Below the pieces are notes generated by a model that worked only from the letters and a program-made list of their open reading frames with translations, ran no database searches and had not been told where the DNA came from. Below, in pieces: positions 1-12,583 of a DNA stretch of 64,000 nucleotides. The DNA comes from Buddleja alternifolia (Eukaryota; Streptophyta; Magnoliopsida; Lamiales; Scrophulariaceae). The position numbers and the translations under genes were made by a program. The stretch is taken from the NCBI GenBank assembly GCA_019426215.1, contig CM033408.1, positions 5,521,077 to 5,585,076 of the forward strand, written 5' to 3'. Every line of letters begins with the position of its first letter. The first letter of the stretch is position 1.

Positions 1-1219
1 ATAAGATGATTAATTAAAAGTGTTTAATCGATCGAGACAATTTAATTTTCCAAATTAAATCATAAAGGTAATGAACCCATTACTAATATGTTGGTGAACC
101 TAAAAGGTCATACACAATCTCAGACAAATCCATTTCTTAGCTAAGGGAATTTAATTCTAAGTAGTCGAGTTATTATATTAATTAATTAGATTAATTTATT
201 AAGACTTTTTATTTATTCAATAGTTGGATGAATATTTAATTAATTCCAAAAGATGTTTGATAAAAGTCTAGAAAGCATTAAATTAATTGGGTAAGCCCAA
301 ATTAATTGGAAGAGAATTTTAATTAATCTAGAATGGTGGATTAATTATTAAAAGACTTATTTTATAACCTTGGTCGAAAATTTGATGGAAGAAACATAAT
401 TAAAAGAGTTTAATTAATTTTCTTCTAATTAATTATGTTTCTTCTAGAAGAAAATAAGATTTATTAGAGAGAAAGAAAACTAATTAAAATAGAAGAGTTC
501 TATTTGGGAATTAATTAGTATTCTATTCCTACATGGAAAAGATTTAATATAGAAGAGTTCGAAATGGGAAAGAATTGTTAGAACCTAGTTCTATAAATTG
601 GACTAGTAGGGATTGAAAATCTAATGACTTTTGAAGCCAAATTTTTCGTTCCTCTTGCATAGAAAATCGTTTTTCTTTCTCTTCCATATTGTGTTCTTGA
701 TTATTCATCAAGATCTTAAATTCAAGAATTCTTCCGAAAATACTTAGAGAAGTAATTTTTTTCTTTCACCTGAGTCACATACACTATTCCTTAGAGTTAG
801 AATAAACATTTATAGATCAACCTAACTAAAGATTATAAACGAGTGGATATCCAGGGTGTGGATCAACTTTAGAGGAGAAACACTTGGGTCTCTGAAGTGA
901 ATCAAGAATCTGGTCAAAGGCGTTTTTGGTAGAGGAATTCGAAATCTTCATCAAGAAAAAGAACAAGTCGGTTGATTCAAGGAATGAGGAGCAAGTTAGG
1001 GAGCTTACGTTAAGGAAGAAGAATCTCTTCGATTTTTATGAAAAATCGAATAAGATAAGATCTTCTTTATTTAAGTTTTAAATAACTAATGTAGAGATGC
1101 GCAAGCCTATGATACGTGATGAGCCCGTACGATTAATAAACTCGCATGTTTAAATTCTAGAAACTAAAATTTTAATTTTTTGTTGTGCTTAGTCTGGCCA
1201 TATGTATGTTTACCAACAG
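1..1219 (+). repeat. Degraded copia-type LTR remnant (first copy)
   Basis: AT-rich non-coding sequence with no supportable gene. A block at about 70-115 (CTA-rich run, then a GAACCTAAAAGGTCATACAC-like stretch) recurs at about 1926-1972. It also resembles the reverse complement of the C3 LTR near 24893-24962, which points to a copia-family LTR read on the + strand. The stretch ends at 1219 with CCAACA, a plausible LTR 3' end, but no primer binding site follows. It could be any old LTR fragment; the family is inferred from short shared blocks only. Confidence 0.4.
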
Positions 1220-3017
1220 TTCCATAGGTACTGTCACGGTGAAAGCCGATGTATGTCCTATTGAAAATAGGTAAACTGAACAACCCCATGGAAGCTCCTT
1301 AAAAAGAATCCCAATCGGATCTGAAACTTCCAACGATCATGCAGTATAAGAGTAATCCTCATGAGCCTGAGATTCTATTGGATATCTTGTATATGATCCA
1401 TCACACTTTGACTTGCTTCATGATCTGTTAAGATCGACATATGGGGTATTTTGGGTGTGATCTAATCATATATGAAGATATGTGAGAATTAAGATGGGAT
1501 CCATCTTTGACGGAAATGTCAGTGTATCTCCTATGCTTGCAATGAGTAAGTTGACTAAGGAAACCTTCAGTCGAAGTGATACTCCTAAAGATGCATAGGG
1601 TTTCCTCATTTAGAAGGTCAAAGTCAACTCTACTGTAAATGGGAAATATAGGTATTGAGTTATTAGGTTTTGACTAAACCTATATCCTAGAGTTAATAGG
1701 GAGATCATGATGGAAGGATCTTACTTATGCGAGAATCATGATTGTAAAAGTCGTATCTTTACTTAATCGATTATGTCTAGGTCTTCGTGGCTTGTTGCTA
1801 GATAGTAACCACGATTCGTAGGTGCCTTGAATTAGTATGGTGGCTAATTCAAGACTTGATTAAATTAAGTTGTATTTAATCTTGTATTTCTATTTTTGGA
1901 AATTACACTAGCACTTTGGGAAAGTGTACCTACTACTAGTACGTAAACGAGCCTAAGGGGTCATACACAAAATCTGTAGAGTTTTCGCTTTAAGTGTGAA
2001 TTAATTAGTTTGAGGAAATTGGGAAAGTATAGTACTTTCCTAATCGAGAATATAGATTAATTAGTGGAGACGAATTAATCAAGACTATTTAATTAATTTG
2101 TTGAATTAATTAATTAATGGCCTTATATAGTCCAAGTAATTGATTTAATTGGGTTGGATTCAAGTTAAATAAATGATATGGATAATTGGTGGAAATAAAT
2201 CAAGTAGGACTTTATTTATTGGAATTAATTAAAAGGATTGGATTTTTTGTAATTAATTAATTGGAGTCAAGGATTAAATCAAGAGATTAAAACTTGAACT
2301 TCAAGACAAGGAAAGGGACGTGTGAGGTGTGTGGAAGGGAAGAGGATTCTTTCCTTCCTCAACTTCTTGATCAAAGGCAAGTCATTGGATGACTTATGTA
2401 ATCAAGGAAAGATGAGTTACTTGGTAACTAACTCTTTCCCTTGAAGGATTATATGTATATTGGATATATATATAAGATAATAATATATATATATATATTA
2501 TATATTATATACATACACGCTAGGTGTGTATATAGTATATGTATATATGTTATTATTTATTACATATATTATGGTAGAATCCTAGATAAGAAAATAACTA
2601 TATCTTGGAGATTAAGTAATTTCCTTGTGTCAAACTCCATTAGGGTTTGGATTCCACGTCTATATATATGTGATCAAGCAAGAGAAAAATATACTTGTTA
2701 TTTTTCTCATAAAAATCGACCATCGCTCGAAAAGGAAGAGGAAAAATTTGATCCTTATCTTCATCACCTTAGCCGCCCCTAGCCTTTTATCCAAGGTGTA
2801 ATGTTTCTCATGTGTTGAGCTTAATTACTCACTAAATATATTCCTCATCTTTTCACATAAGTCTAGAAAGCTAGTCTTAGATTCGTTCTATTGGCTAGCA
2901 CCAAAAATAGGACGATTGGAGATTCAAGGAGGCATGGACTATTCTTAGAGGTGCCGCGATTGAAGCGCTTTACCTGGAGATACAAAAAGGGGAGATTTTT
3001 GGGAAGCTTGTAGCGGG
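1220..3017 (+). repeat. Degraded copia-type LTR remnant (second copy)
   Basis: Several short blocks match the C3 copia LTR in inverted orientation. Examples are GAAGGATCTTACTTATGCGA near 1711 (compare 25117-25150), ACTGAACAACCCC near 1274, and the CTACTACTAGTACGTAAACG block near 1929. The orientation is therefore opposite to C3. A TA-rich microsatellite lies at about 2453-2515. The small open frame at 2441-2782 is low-complexity translation of this microsatellite and not a gene. The 5' end of the LTR and any internal region are missing. Confidence 0.42.
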
Positions 3018-3537
3018 TTGATAAAGATCCAACCAAAACTAAAATTCACTATTAATAATTTTATGTTTTGCCTTTTATATTCATACGAATTAATCGAGCT
3101 AAATGAATCTGTGTCGGGGTATTTTAAATTTATGCTTACGTTTAGTGTAAAATTTCAATCTTCCGCTGAGTTAGTCACCTTGGCGATCACCCAACCCCCA
3201 ACATAAAATCCTATATATAAAGCTGGAAACTTGATAGGCAGTGAATTCTAAACCTAATTAAAAATTGCCTAATTAAGCACAAAAAAAAAATAAAAAATTA
3301 AAGCAGTTAAAGAAACAACGTCACCTTTGCTATGGCATTACATTTTCTTGCCGAATCTGCTCTGGCTCTTTTTTGACTTCTCTATTAGCTTCTTTTATAA
3401 CTTTCAATCCTTTATATCAAACTCCAAAATTTTATTAATGGGTATATTAAAAGAGCTCGACAAACCACAATATATGTATTATTCGACTTATTTGTTCAGT
3501 ACATTGATCAATATATAGAAACGAGATTTTGTGTGTC
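3018..3537. other. 520 bp without recognisable feature
   Basis: AT-rich sequence between the LTR remnant and the copia coding fragment. Two short open frames (62-63 codons) on the + strand have no recognisable motif and ordinary intergenic composition. I see no RNA gene, terminal repeats or promoter that can be supported. Confidence 0.5.
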
Positions 3538-4575
3538 TTATGTCCAAAGCATGGATTCCTTAGGATATCCTATGAATCCACACAAGATAGACCTTGAGTC
3601 TAACTTATCTCCCACTAGCTGCTTGACATGAGCATTGTATCTCCATATCCTTAGATATTTATATGTGGGTGATTTACCATACAATATCTTATGGTATGTT
3701 AGGCACACTTTTAGATGGTAGCCTATCCAGTAGAAAGGCGGCCTATTTAGTAGAAAGGCGGTCGTTTCTAGAGCGTATCCCCAAAAGTAAGTTGGTAAAT
3801 ATGTGGACATGTTCATTGAACGAACCATGTTCATCAATGTTCGATTTCTTCGCTTACACACTCCATTTAATTGTTGAATTCCAAGCGCCATCCACTGAGA
3901 GAGAATCTCGTTCTCTTTCAAATAATCTAAAAACTCACTAGACAAGTATTTTCCTCCTCGATCAGATTGAAGAGCCTTAATACTTCTTCAAGTTTATTTC
4001 TCTACTTCACTTCTAAATTCCTTAAACTTGTCGAAAGCTTCTGATTTATATTTTAGAAGATAAATGTACCCATACCTAGAATAATCGTCGGTACAGGTTA
4101 TGAAGTATGAGTAGCTTCCCAATGTACTCACATTGAGTGGTCCACATAGATTTGTATGGATCAAATCCAAAAGGCTTTTGGCTAGCTTCATTTGGCCCCC
4201 AAATGGTGACTTCGTCATTTTCCCTTTTAGACAAGCTTCACAAGTTGGCAGTTCCTCTACTTCATCAAGCTCGAGGTAATTTAAGAACTTATGAATTCTA
4301 TCTTATGAGGTATGGCCTAGTCTTGCATGCCAAATTAGAGTGCTAGGAGAATAATTAGATTTACGTTTTCCTTTGTTTATTTATTGAACATTGAGTGCAG
4401 TAATACGCGGATAAATATCAAGATTGTTTTCCATACATGCATTAACAATCAATTTAGAACCCAAAAGCATGGAGCATATTCCATTATTGATATTAAATGA
4501 ATATCCTTCTTTGTCCAAAACAGACACAGAAATAAGGTTTTTAATTAATCCAGGAACATAATAAAGAATCAATTT
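3538..4575 (-). pseudogene. Copia pol fragment (protease end to integrase core)
   Basis: Three consecutive minus-strand frames (4572-4381, 4218-3994, 3945-3538) align in order with the C3 copia polyprotein at about 28820-27900. They correspond to the end of the protease region (LDKEGYSF), the integrase start (DLIHTNLCGPL and DDYSRYGYIYLLKYKSEAF) and the integrase core end (QQLNGVCKRRNRTLMNMVRSM). The glutamate of the D,D-35-E triad in C3 (SERRNR) is a lysine here (CKRRNR), so the core would be inactive even without the frameshifts. A 20-bp tandem duplication at 3721-3760 adds another frameshift. Gag, RT and RNase H are absent. The fragment meets the S1 third ORF at about 4575-4592, where both are truncated. 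Confidence 0.85.
3721..3760. repeat. 20-bp tandem duplication in the copia fragment
   Basis: The 20-bp unit beginning GCCTATCCAG and ending AAAGGCG is repeated directly with two changes. The duplication is not a multiple of three and shifts the integrase frame. C3 has a single copy at the corresponding place. Confidence 0.8.
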
Positions 4576-4591
4576 AAACTATCCTCTTGAA

Positions 4592-6100
4592 CTAGAATGA
4601 CGTTTCCATTACTGGGGGCATGTAGTTGATTGAATGATAAATCGTCTTCAGCGTGTTCAATTGGAAGAAGTGCCTTGGCTTTGTAACGTCTTCAGCAAAG
4701 CTCTGACCTACTGAGCGTGCTTCTGTTATAGCCAGAATAGGGATTGATGTTTGAACCTCTTTGAAAGCAGGTTCCTCAGTTTCAATTGCAGCAGCTTCTG
4801 CGGCAACGTCTTTGGCAATAGCCACAACTTCTGTCAACTCAACATCTAGGTGGACGTTTGTTGACGCTTCAGCAGTAGCTGGAACTAAAGCTGTAACATA
4901 TGAACTATCCTCTATAAGAGCAGGATCTTCTACAGATGTAGGAATAGAAATGCTGTGGGAAGAAATAAACTTACCCTGAGAACTTATCTCAACAGCAACA
5001 CTTTGAGCGCTTGGCTCAACAACTTGAGCGCTTGGCCCAGCAGCAACTTGAGCGCTTGGCTCAACAGTCTCAGGCTCTTCAGGAACAGGAGCAGCTCGAC
5101 ACTTGCTTGTCCTGGAACGCTTGAAGATTTTCTTCACGTTGACTCCTTCAACGAGTTTGAGCGCTTGAGCTGGATAAGCAGCAGCTGGTTCATCAAATTC
5201 AATTTGTTTAATAATTCCTTCCAGCTTCCTCCACTTGAGAGGTAACTTGTCCTGTGCATCCTCATCAGTTTCGTCATCATCCTTCTGAGGAGCAGGAACA
5301 GCTTGTGCTTTGGGCTTTCTAGGAGCCCTCTTCTTAGTAGTAGCCGAACGCTTCACGACTTCTTCTTAAGCAGGACGCTCAGCCTCTTCATCAGACGTTT
5401 CACATACAGTCTAACGCACAAAAAGTGGTTTAGCAGCATCACCAACTTTGGGAGGATTGAATAGATTGGTCAGAATCCTTCTTCCCAAAAACTTGGTCTA
5501 ATTCAACGGGAGACCAGATGAGTAAACACAGTCTGATCTGTACAGAAGGTCACTCAAAATAAGCCCATACGATTTATTTGGGGTATTCAGACAGTCCCTA
5601 AACCTTCCAAAGATGTACTCACTCTAGTTAATTTGAATAGAGAGGAGTATCGCTGTCATCATCTGAAATTGTGTGGGGTTGACCTTATCAAAAGTGCCCA
5701 CTCTGCATTCAATAATGTTACTGCAGAAATCAGCCAACAGACGATATTGTGATACCAAATCTTTCTTTTCAAAGTGCTGGGTGTATTGTACACCATCGTA
5801 AGCCCTCATAATCGTCCATGCTTCCTTGATTTGTGCCAGAGTAACACTATCCAGTGCATTACCCTTATTGGGAAGTTTAAAGGTTGTGGCAATAGATGCA
5901 CAGACAACACAAATTCCCTAGGTGTCTTCTTCTTGGTCATAGGCAGAAGACAAGAGATAGACTTCTTGTCCTCCGAGAGTTTAGCAGTCCTCCAAAAAGT
6001 ATCAACCTCCGTTGGAAAGAAATATGAATATTGTGTTAAGAAAGTTTTAAGCCCGCCATTTGTAACGGTGTCCATCATATCATGTAGGCTGATCTAATTC
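4592..6100 (-). pseudogene. S1 third ORF (ORF3), 5' and middle part
   Basis: Open pieces at 6078-5806, 5809-5624 and 5356-4592 read in pol sense just after the pol stop. They align with S3 ORF3 (56393-57700): shared signatures are YFFPTEVDTFWRTAKLS-like, WSEYIFGRF/WSEYNFGCF and a basic stretch KKRAPRKPKAQ/KKTAPRKPKAP. A long acidic, Ala/Pro/Val-rich low-complexity region follows, including a short PSAQV repeat. No signal peptide or convincing membrane segment is visible, so the env-like label often used for Sirevirus ORF3 is not supported here. The N-terminus is missing relative to S3 because pol and ORF3 nearly touch. The front half recalls plant 'putative transposon protein' domains, which is only an impression. 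Function unknown. Confidence 0.65.
5005..5061 (-). repeat. Short in-frame tandem repeat encoding PSAQV
   Basis: Three copies of a 21-24 bp unit built around GAGCGCTTGGC (starting at 5005, 5026 and 5050). On the minus strand they encode EPSAQV, GPSAQV and EPSAQS in S1 ORF3. Unit spacing is a multiple of three, so the expansion kept the frame. Confidence 0.8.
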
Positions 6101-9100
6101 ACTTCTCAAAGTGAGAAGACGTTGTTCGTTGAGCGCTTTGGTAAAGATATCTGCCAATTGTTTGCCAGTTCCAATGAAGTGCATGGAGATATCTTTTTTT
6201 TTAACGTGGTCACGAAGAAAATGGTATCTAATGTCAATGTGTTTGGTTCTGGAATGAAGAATAGGGTTTTAAGTCATGGCTAGAGCGCTTTGGTTATCAC
6301 AATGAATGGGGGTTGGTCCTAGGATTATTCCATAATCTCTAAGTTGTTGCCTCATCCATAACACTTGTGAACAACAACTTCCTGCAGCTACATACTCAGC
6401 TTCGGCTGTGGAGGTAGCTATGGATTGTTGTTTCTTACTATGCCATGAAACTAACCTATCACCTAGAAATTGACATGTACCACTAGTACTCTTACGATCT
6501 ATTTTGCAACCTGCAAAATCTGCATCTGAGTAACCAATTAGTTTAAAAGGAGAGTCCCTTGGATACCATAAGCCCACATTTTGTGTGCCTTTTAGGTATT
6601 TAAGGATCTTCTTGGCAGCAATTAAGTGCGACTCTTTAGGATTAACTTGAAATCGTGCACACATGCATACTGAAAACATAATATCAGGTATACCGAAAGT
6701 AAGATAAAGAAGTGATCCAATGATACCTCTATAATTAGTGATATCAACTTTCTTTCCACTTTCATCTTTATCTAACTTAAACGTTTGGCTCATTGGAATT
6801 TTTGAAGATGATGCCTTTTCCATACCAAATTTCTTAATCATATCTCTTGTATATTTAGCTTGGTTAATAAATATGCCATTAGGGAGTTGCTTAACTTGTA
6901 ATCCTAAGAAAAAAGTTAGTTCACCCATCATGCTCATTTCAAATTGTTCTTGCATCATTTTCGAAAATTTCTCACACAGATGCTTGTTGGTAGAACCAAA
7001 TAAAATATCATCAACATAAATTTGGACTAAGAGGATATCTTTGTTATTGGTAATTTTAAATAACGTTGTATCAACGCTGCCTTTTGAAAATCCTTTACCA
7101 ATAAGGAAGATAGAGAGAGTGTCATACCATGCTCGGGGTGCTTGCTTAAGCCCATAAAGTGCTTTGCTTAAGCCCTTACCATGATTGTTGATGAATACCG
7201 GTGGTTGCTCCACATATACTTCTTCTTGGAGTTTACCACTCAGGAAAGCACTCTTCACGTCCATCTGATACACCATGAACTTGTTGAACGCTGCATACGC
7301 TAGAAACTTGGGGATTGCTTCAAGACGGGCAACAGGAGCGTATGTTTCATCAAAGTCAATACCCTCTTCTTGGCAATATCCTTGAGCTACGAGTCTGGCC
7401 TTGTTCCTTATCACAATGCCATTCTCATCCATTTTGTTTCTATAAACCCATCTAGTCCCAATAACTCCTTGGTGAGTTGGTCTTAGCACTAGCGTCCAAA
7501 CCTTATCTCGTTCAAACTGATTAAGCTCTTCTTGCATGGCTTCAATCCAACTTGGATCACTTAGCGCTTCATCCACTTTCTTAGGTTCCATTTGAGATAG
7601 AAAGCTTGCGAACATAGCCTCATTGAACGTAGCAGCTCTAGTCCTAACAAGCGCTTCAATATCTCCAATGATTTGCTCAGGTGGATGATCACGCAACCAT
7701 AGTCTATCTGGTTGGAAAGGGTTAAGAGGTTGAACAAATGTTTGACAATCAGACGCTTGACTTCCTTCTTGCGTAGGCGCTCCAAGTGCACAGATCCTTG
7801 TTAGCTCTTGATGATCACTCTCTTCATGATCATCAGCATTTCTTACATAATTATCCATAGTAACCTCACGAGTAATCTTAGGAGGTGGCACTGAGATCTC
7901 ATCATTGTCATCACTATCATTGTTAATGGTGATCTTAGACGCTTGATGACATAGATCTTCAACTCCTACATCATTCACATTAACCTTACTCGGTTCTTGG
8001 TTAGCATCATCAAAAACAACATGAATAAATTCCTCAACCTTTGATTTGATCTTATTTAGGATGCAAAAATTCTTTCCATTCTTGGCGTAGCCTAGAAAGA
8101 TTCCCTCATCCGCTTTAGGATCAAATGTCTTTAGACTTTGGGATCCATTATTATGGATAAAGCAATTAGAACCAAAGACGTGAAAATATGAAACATTTGG
8201 CTTACGTCCCTTCCATAGTTCATATGGAGTTTTCTCATGCTGTTTGTTGATCATGCAACGATTTTGAGTGTAACATGCAGTGTTGATCGTTTCGGCCCAA
8301 AACCTAGGAGCAAGCTTGGATTCTGCTAACATTGTCCTAGTGGCTTCCTTGAGCATTCGGTTCCGGCGCTCAGCAACACCATTTTGTTGTAGAGTTCTGG
8401 GAGCAGAATACTCATGATGTATTCCATTTTCTGTACAAAACTTCTCAACAATAATGTTAGTAAACTCAGTACCGTGATCGCTTCTTGTTCTTGCAACTTT
8501 AAGATTTTTCAATATTTGAAGTTGTCGAAGAAGCGTTGTTAACTTGTCACATGTCTCATCTTTGGACGAAAGAAATTCCACCCAGGTAAATCGAGAGAAA
8601 TCATCTACTATCACCAAAGTATACTTTTTACCGCTTACACTGATCGTTTGAACAGGTCCAAACAAATCCATGTGAAGTAGTTCAAGTATTCTAGACGTAG
8701 ATAGATGAGGTTTTCTGTTGAACGGTGATTTAACTTGTTTACCCATTTGACAAGCGTCACAAAGGCAATCCTTATGAAATGGTCCATTTGGTAATCCCTC
8801 TACAAGGTTTTGACTTATAAGCTGAGAGATTGTTTTGAAGTTGAGGTGATTCATTTTTCTATGCCATAACCAACCCATTTTAGATTCATTTTTAGCAACA
8901 AAGCATGTTGGGTTGTTATCAACTGTTGAACCCCAATCTACCAAATATACGTTGTTAGTTCTTTTACCCTTCAATTTAGTAGACTTAGTCTTAGCGTATA
9001 GCAACAGTCACTTGAGAATATGACTTCAAAGCCTTTATCACAAAATTGACTTATGCTTAATAAATTGTGCTTTAGACCCTCAACATAATAAACATCACTT

Positions 9101-9291
9101 ATCATGATGTTCCCCCTATGCACAGTACCTATACCTTTGGTTTTACCTTTGGAATTGTCACCAAATACAACCTGAGGACCATTGGCAGCTCGATAGTTAA
9201 TCAGAAGATCTTTGGAACCAGCCATGTGCCTTGATGATCCACTATCGAAGTACCACACAGATGTATCGGCTCTAGCTCTAGGTACCTGCAA
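6089..9291 (-). pseudogene. pol: S1 pol (protease-integrase-RT-RNase H)
   Basis: The protease starts in the piece 9291-8971 (WYFDSGSSRHM, the D-S-G active site), which is separated by a frameshift from an open stretch of 911 codons (9004-6269). That stretch holds, in order, the integrase zinc finger (WHRKMNH ... CDAC) near residue 46, the core aspartates (HMDLFGP and RSDHGTEF) and the glutamate in [10 protein letters not shown] near residue 207. RT follows with [10 protein letters not shown] and the catalytic YVDDILFG near residue 662, then RNase H ([22 protein letters not shown]). A TAA at 6269 interrupts the C-terminus. The same frame continues through HSRTKHIDIR and QLADIFTKAL to a natural stop near 6089. 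The catalytic residues are intact, so this is the least damaged Sirevirus-like pol in the window. Confidence 0.9.
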
Positions 9292-9392
9292 TCAAAAGGG
9301 AAATTCTATTTCTGTTGAGGTACCCATTGTTGCTTGGGTCCTTTAACATTAGTAGCAGTGATAGTTTGAATTAGAAATTTAGGAACCCATAT

Positions 9393-11523
9393 TTACCTGG
9401 TCTTCATTGTAGGAATACTAGCCTTTTTGGGTTTCACAACGTGTTGTGTGTGCTTTTTGGGTGTATAATAATATCCTCGATTATAATAGCAGTCATAATC
9501 ATAGTCATAATCATAATTATCATAGTATCGATAATATGATCTTGACTGTCTTGGATATTGACGCTGGTATTTCCTTGGCGCTGGCTTGGGTTGCACTTTT
9601 GGTGCTAGACGCTTAGCGCTTGATTCACAATGGTCAGACTTATCTTTAGCCTTTTGAGCGTTTGGATAGACCAGTCTTTGTGAATCATTTGCCTTAGCCT
9701 TACCCTTGCCTGAGTCAGCTTTGACTTTCTCATTTGGCCTCTTACCGTTGTCTCTAGGTTCATTTTGTGTTTGACCTTGTGAACCTTTCTCAACAAAGAT
9801 AACACCCTTTCCTTTATTGTTCGCCGTAACATTAGATTTATTAGGTTGTTTACCGAGTTTATCACATCCTAAACCGGTCTTTTCACCAAATAATCTAGTT
9901 ACTTCAGTCACATTATCCAACTTTCTAGAAGCTTTTGATAATTATGAGATGAGCTACTCTGATTTAGCAAGTCTAGCGATCAAATCAGCTTCTCTCTTGA
10001 CTATAATATTAAGATCGCTTTTTAATTGAATAACCTCACTCTCAAGCGATTGGTTCTTCTCAATGCACTGTTGCTGAACTTGCAACTCTGCTTTGAGCGT
10101 TACTTTATCTCTTGTGAGTGATGAAATAATAGCGAGATCATTTTGATATATTTTGGCAGCTTCTTGAAATTCATTGTAGTATTCTTTGACTTTGTCAAGT
10201 AATTCATCATAAGAGAGAGGAATAGATAATAATTCATTGATTACCTCAGGAGACGCTTCATCATCTCTGGCCATGAGACATATGAGCGCTGAGTCATCTA
10301 ATGGCTCATCATCGTCACTACTCTCTTCTGATGATTCTAAATTTTTAGGTGTGGATGCTGGTTCTAATTCCGCTAGCAAACCTTGTTGACGAAGGTTGCT
10401 CCTAAATTGGTTTCTATCCAAGTAATCCTGCCTTGAGGGCTTGGATACATTTGGATAAGGGCAATTTACCTGGTAGTGACCTGGTTTCCTGCAATTATAA
10501 CAAAGATTAGTTTTCATCTTTTGTTCATTTGTTAACCTTGCAGTGTGTGGTTTTGAGACCACTGGAGCTGAGAGATTTTGAGTAGACGCTTGGTACTGAA
10601 CAGGCGCTTGGGGGTGAAGAAACAGAATACTGAGGCGCTTGAAACTGTTGTTGCACCGGAGAAGGCACTTGATATGAACTTTGTCCTTGATTATTGAAAC
10701 CTTTTCCTTTCTTTTCATATCGCAAGAACTTTCTGAATCTATTTAGCAAAGCCAACTCCTCTTCTTCATTAATATCTAAATTCTTTCCTTTATCGCCCGA
10801 TTTGCCTTTGATTGATGCTATAAGCGCTCCAGATTCAATCACTGGACTACTCACAACATCACTGGCAGAATTCAACTCGAACTCAAATGCTTTGAGCTCT
10901 GAAAAGGAGTCTTCTGGAGTTAGAAGATCCAACATATTTGATTCTCTCATAGCAGTTGTCTTCATCAAGAATTTACTTGGTAAACTTCTAAAGATCTTAA
11001 CAACCATTTCTCAATTTTGTAAATTCATTCCCAATGATGTAAGTTCTGTAACCAGAGCTGTAAATCTTATATCTAATTGCTCCAAAGTTTCATTGGGTAG
11101 CATCTTAAATCCATTAAACTTTTCTTTGGCAATGGAAAGTTTGTTCTCTTTAATCTGAGGTGAACCACCACAAATTGTAGCCAACTTATCCCATATTTAT
11201 TTAGTGGTTTTGCATGATTTGATCTTGTTAAATAGGTTGTCATTATCACGAATGGCCGTATATAGAGCGTTGCGACCAACATTATCCAAATTAGCTCTTC
11301 GACGCTCATCTGGAGACCATTCTTGTTTCGGTTTTTCAACGTAACCATCTGGAGTGTCTTCCGTGGCTCCAGGCGCTCTTGTGATAACTTTATATGTTTT
11401 GATTGGCCCATCTGAAATAATATCACACATGTCATCATCACATGAACAGAGATAAGTAAACGCATTGACTTTCCATGTGTCAAAATTTGACTCAGTCAGT
11501 TTGGGAACTTTAGCAAATGCCAT
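9393..11523 (-). pseudogene. gag: S1 gag (capsid/nucleocapsid)
   Basis: The start is placed at the ATG at 11523, about 100 nt after the primer binding site, giving MAFAKVPKLTESNFDTWK. This resembles the gag N-terminus of copia elements. A premature stop follows near 11197, then frameshifts link further pieces (11007-10525, 10718-9954, 9920-9393). The zinc knuckle CYNCRKPGHYQVNC (CX2CX4HX4C) lies near 10495. Downstream is a Glu/Ser-rich stretch, then a predicted coiled coil (heptad-like, around 10090-9960). A Lys-rich segment and a Tyr/Asp-rich tract (9480-9540) precede the protease. The related S2 gag retains the stretch interrupted here. Gag would package the element RNA in cytoplasmic particles; this copy cannot make it whole. 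Confidence 0.85.
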
Positions 11524-11620
11524 ATTATTATTTTTTAAAAGAAAATCTAAAGCAACTAAGTTTGAAAAAGGATCTAAACAAGCATTTATGCTTGAAAATT
11601 TTAAAATTTCTACTTTAACC

Positions 11621-11632
11621 GCTCTGATACAA
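11621..11632 (-). other. S1 primer binding site (initiator tRNA-Met type)
   Basis: On the minus strand the sequence is TTGTATCAGAGC. It differs from the standard plant copia site TGGTATCAGAGC by one base and lies immediately after the 5' LTR. It marks the LTR/internal boundary. Confidence 0.85.
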
Positions 11633-11670
11633 CTTATTAGTCCCAAGTGGCATACGAAAGGGTTTAGAAG

Positions 11671-11716
11671 GGGGGGTTGAATAGACCCTAAAGGGGGGGT
11701 TGAATAGACCCTAAAG
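11671..11716. repeat. 23-bp tandem duplication near the S1 LTR end
   Basis: TTGAATAGACCCTAAAG occurs at 11677-11693 and 11700-11716, separated by a G run. S3 has a single copy at the same place (near 52079). The second copy is therefore a private duplication in S1. Confidence 0.85.
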
Positions 11717-12574
11717 TCTTTTTTAACTTCAAAACGATTCATATTAAAATGATTTTGGACGCTTGAAATGTAGATGCTAGACTGAGCGTTTACTTAAAAT
11801 ATAGACGCTCAGGTTAAGCGTCTGATGAAGACTGTTTATAGAAAGTTAACTTAGACTTCAAGATTTGAATACTTTAACCAAGTAGGTTTAAGCGTTCTGT
11901 TCTTTAATCAGTGTTAGCATAACGGAATGATTTTTGTAGTCTTCCTTTTAAAGGGCTTTAGCGTCGCAGAAAGTGTATTTAGTTGCTTAGCGTTTGATTA
12001 AGTTTTACTTGATCAGTTTATGATATGACAATATGAAAAACTGAATGTAAAGTAAAGAACACAATATTTGTAAGGTTCGTTAGGTGGTGTAATCCCAACT
12101 ACGTCCTTCTTCTCCTTGAACACTTGGAGGCAATCCACTAAAATGATTCTCAAAGAATCAAACAGAATCTTCTATAAATTAGGGAGAGATGGATGTCGAT
12201 GACTTGAGCTCCTTGATCACACAGATTTCTGCTCCAAATCACTTCAATCCCCTTGCTTCTTTCACTCAGAAATACGGCAAGTATCCAACTTCGACTTCAC
12301 ACAGATCGCGAGGCTTGGATAAGGGTTTTTCTAAAAGGTTTGTTTGATTTTGATAAAGTTCAAACAACTAGGAATATCTCAGTAGTATTGTGGGTTTCTC
12401 TGCAAAGAATGTTTGAGATATTGGTTGATTGTCTCAGGAATTGAAGAAAAGCAAAGAAAATGTTTTTCTTGAAAATTCTGGCTTTTCTGAGAGTTTAAGG
12501 AATAAGACTTCAATGCAACAGCAATTTGGCTTAGAAATTAATCGTGTTCTTTTTTTTGGCTTGTTGTTGAAGTT

Positions 12575-12583
12575 CTATTTATA
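12575..12583 (-). promoter_or_regulatory. TATA box of the S1 LTR promoter
   Basis: TATAAATAG on the minus strand. The same word occurs at the equivalent position in the S2 LTR (13947-13955) and the S3 LTR (52926-52934). This conservation supports it as the LTR promoter core. Confidence 0.6.

Noticed and set aside
2441..2782. 113-codon ORF rich in Tyr and Ile
   Set aside because: Translation of a TA-rich microsatellite in an LTR remnant; no motif.
11621..11632. tRNA-like similarity
   Set aside because: Only the 3' complement of initiator tRNA-Met is present; it is a primer binding site and not a tRNA gene.
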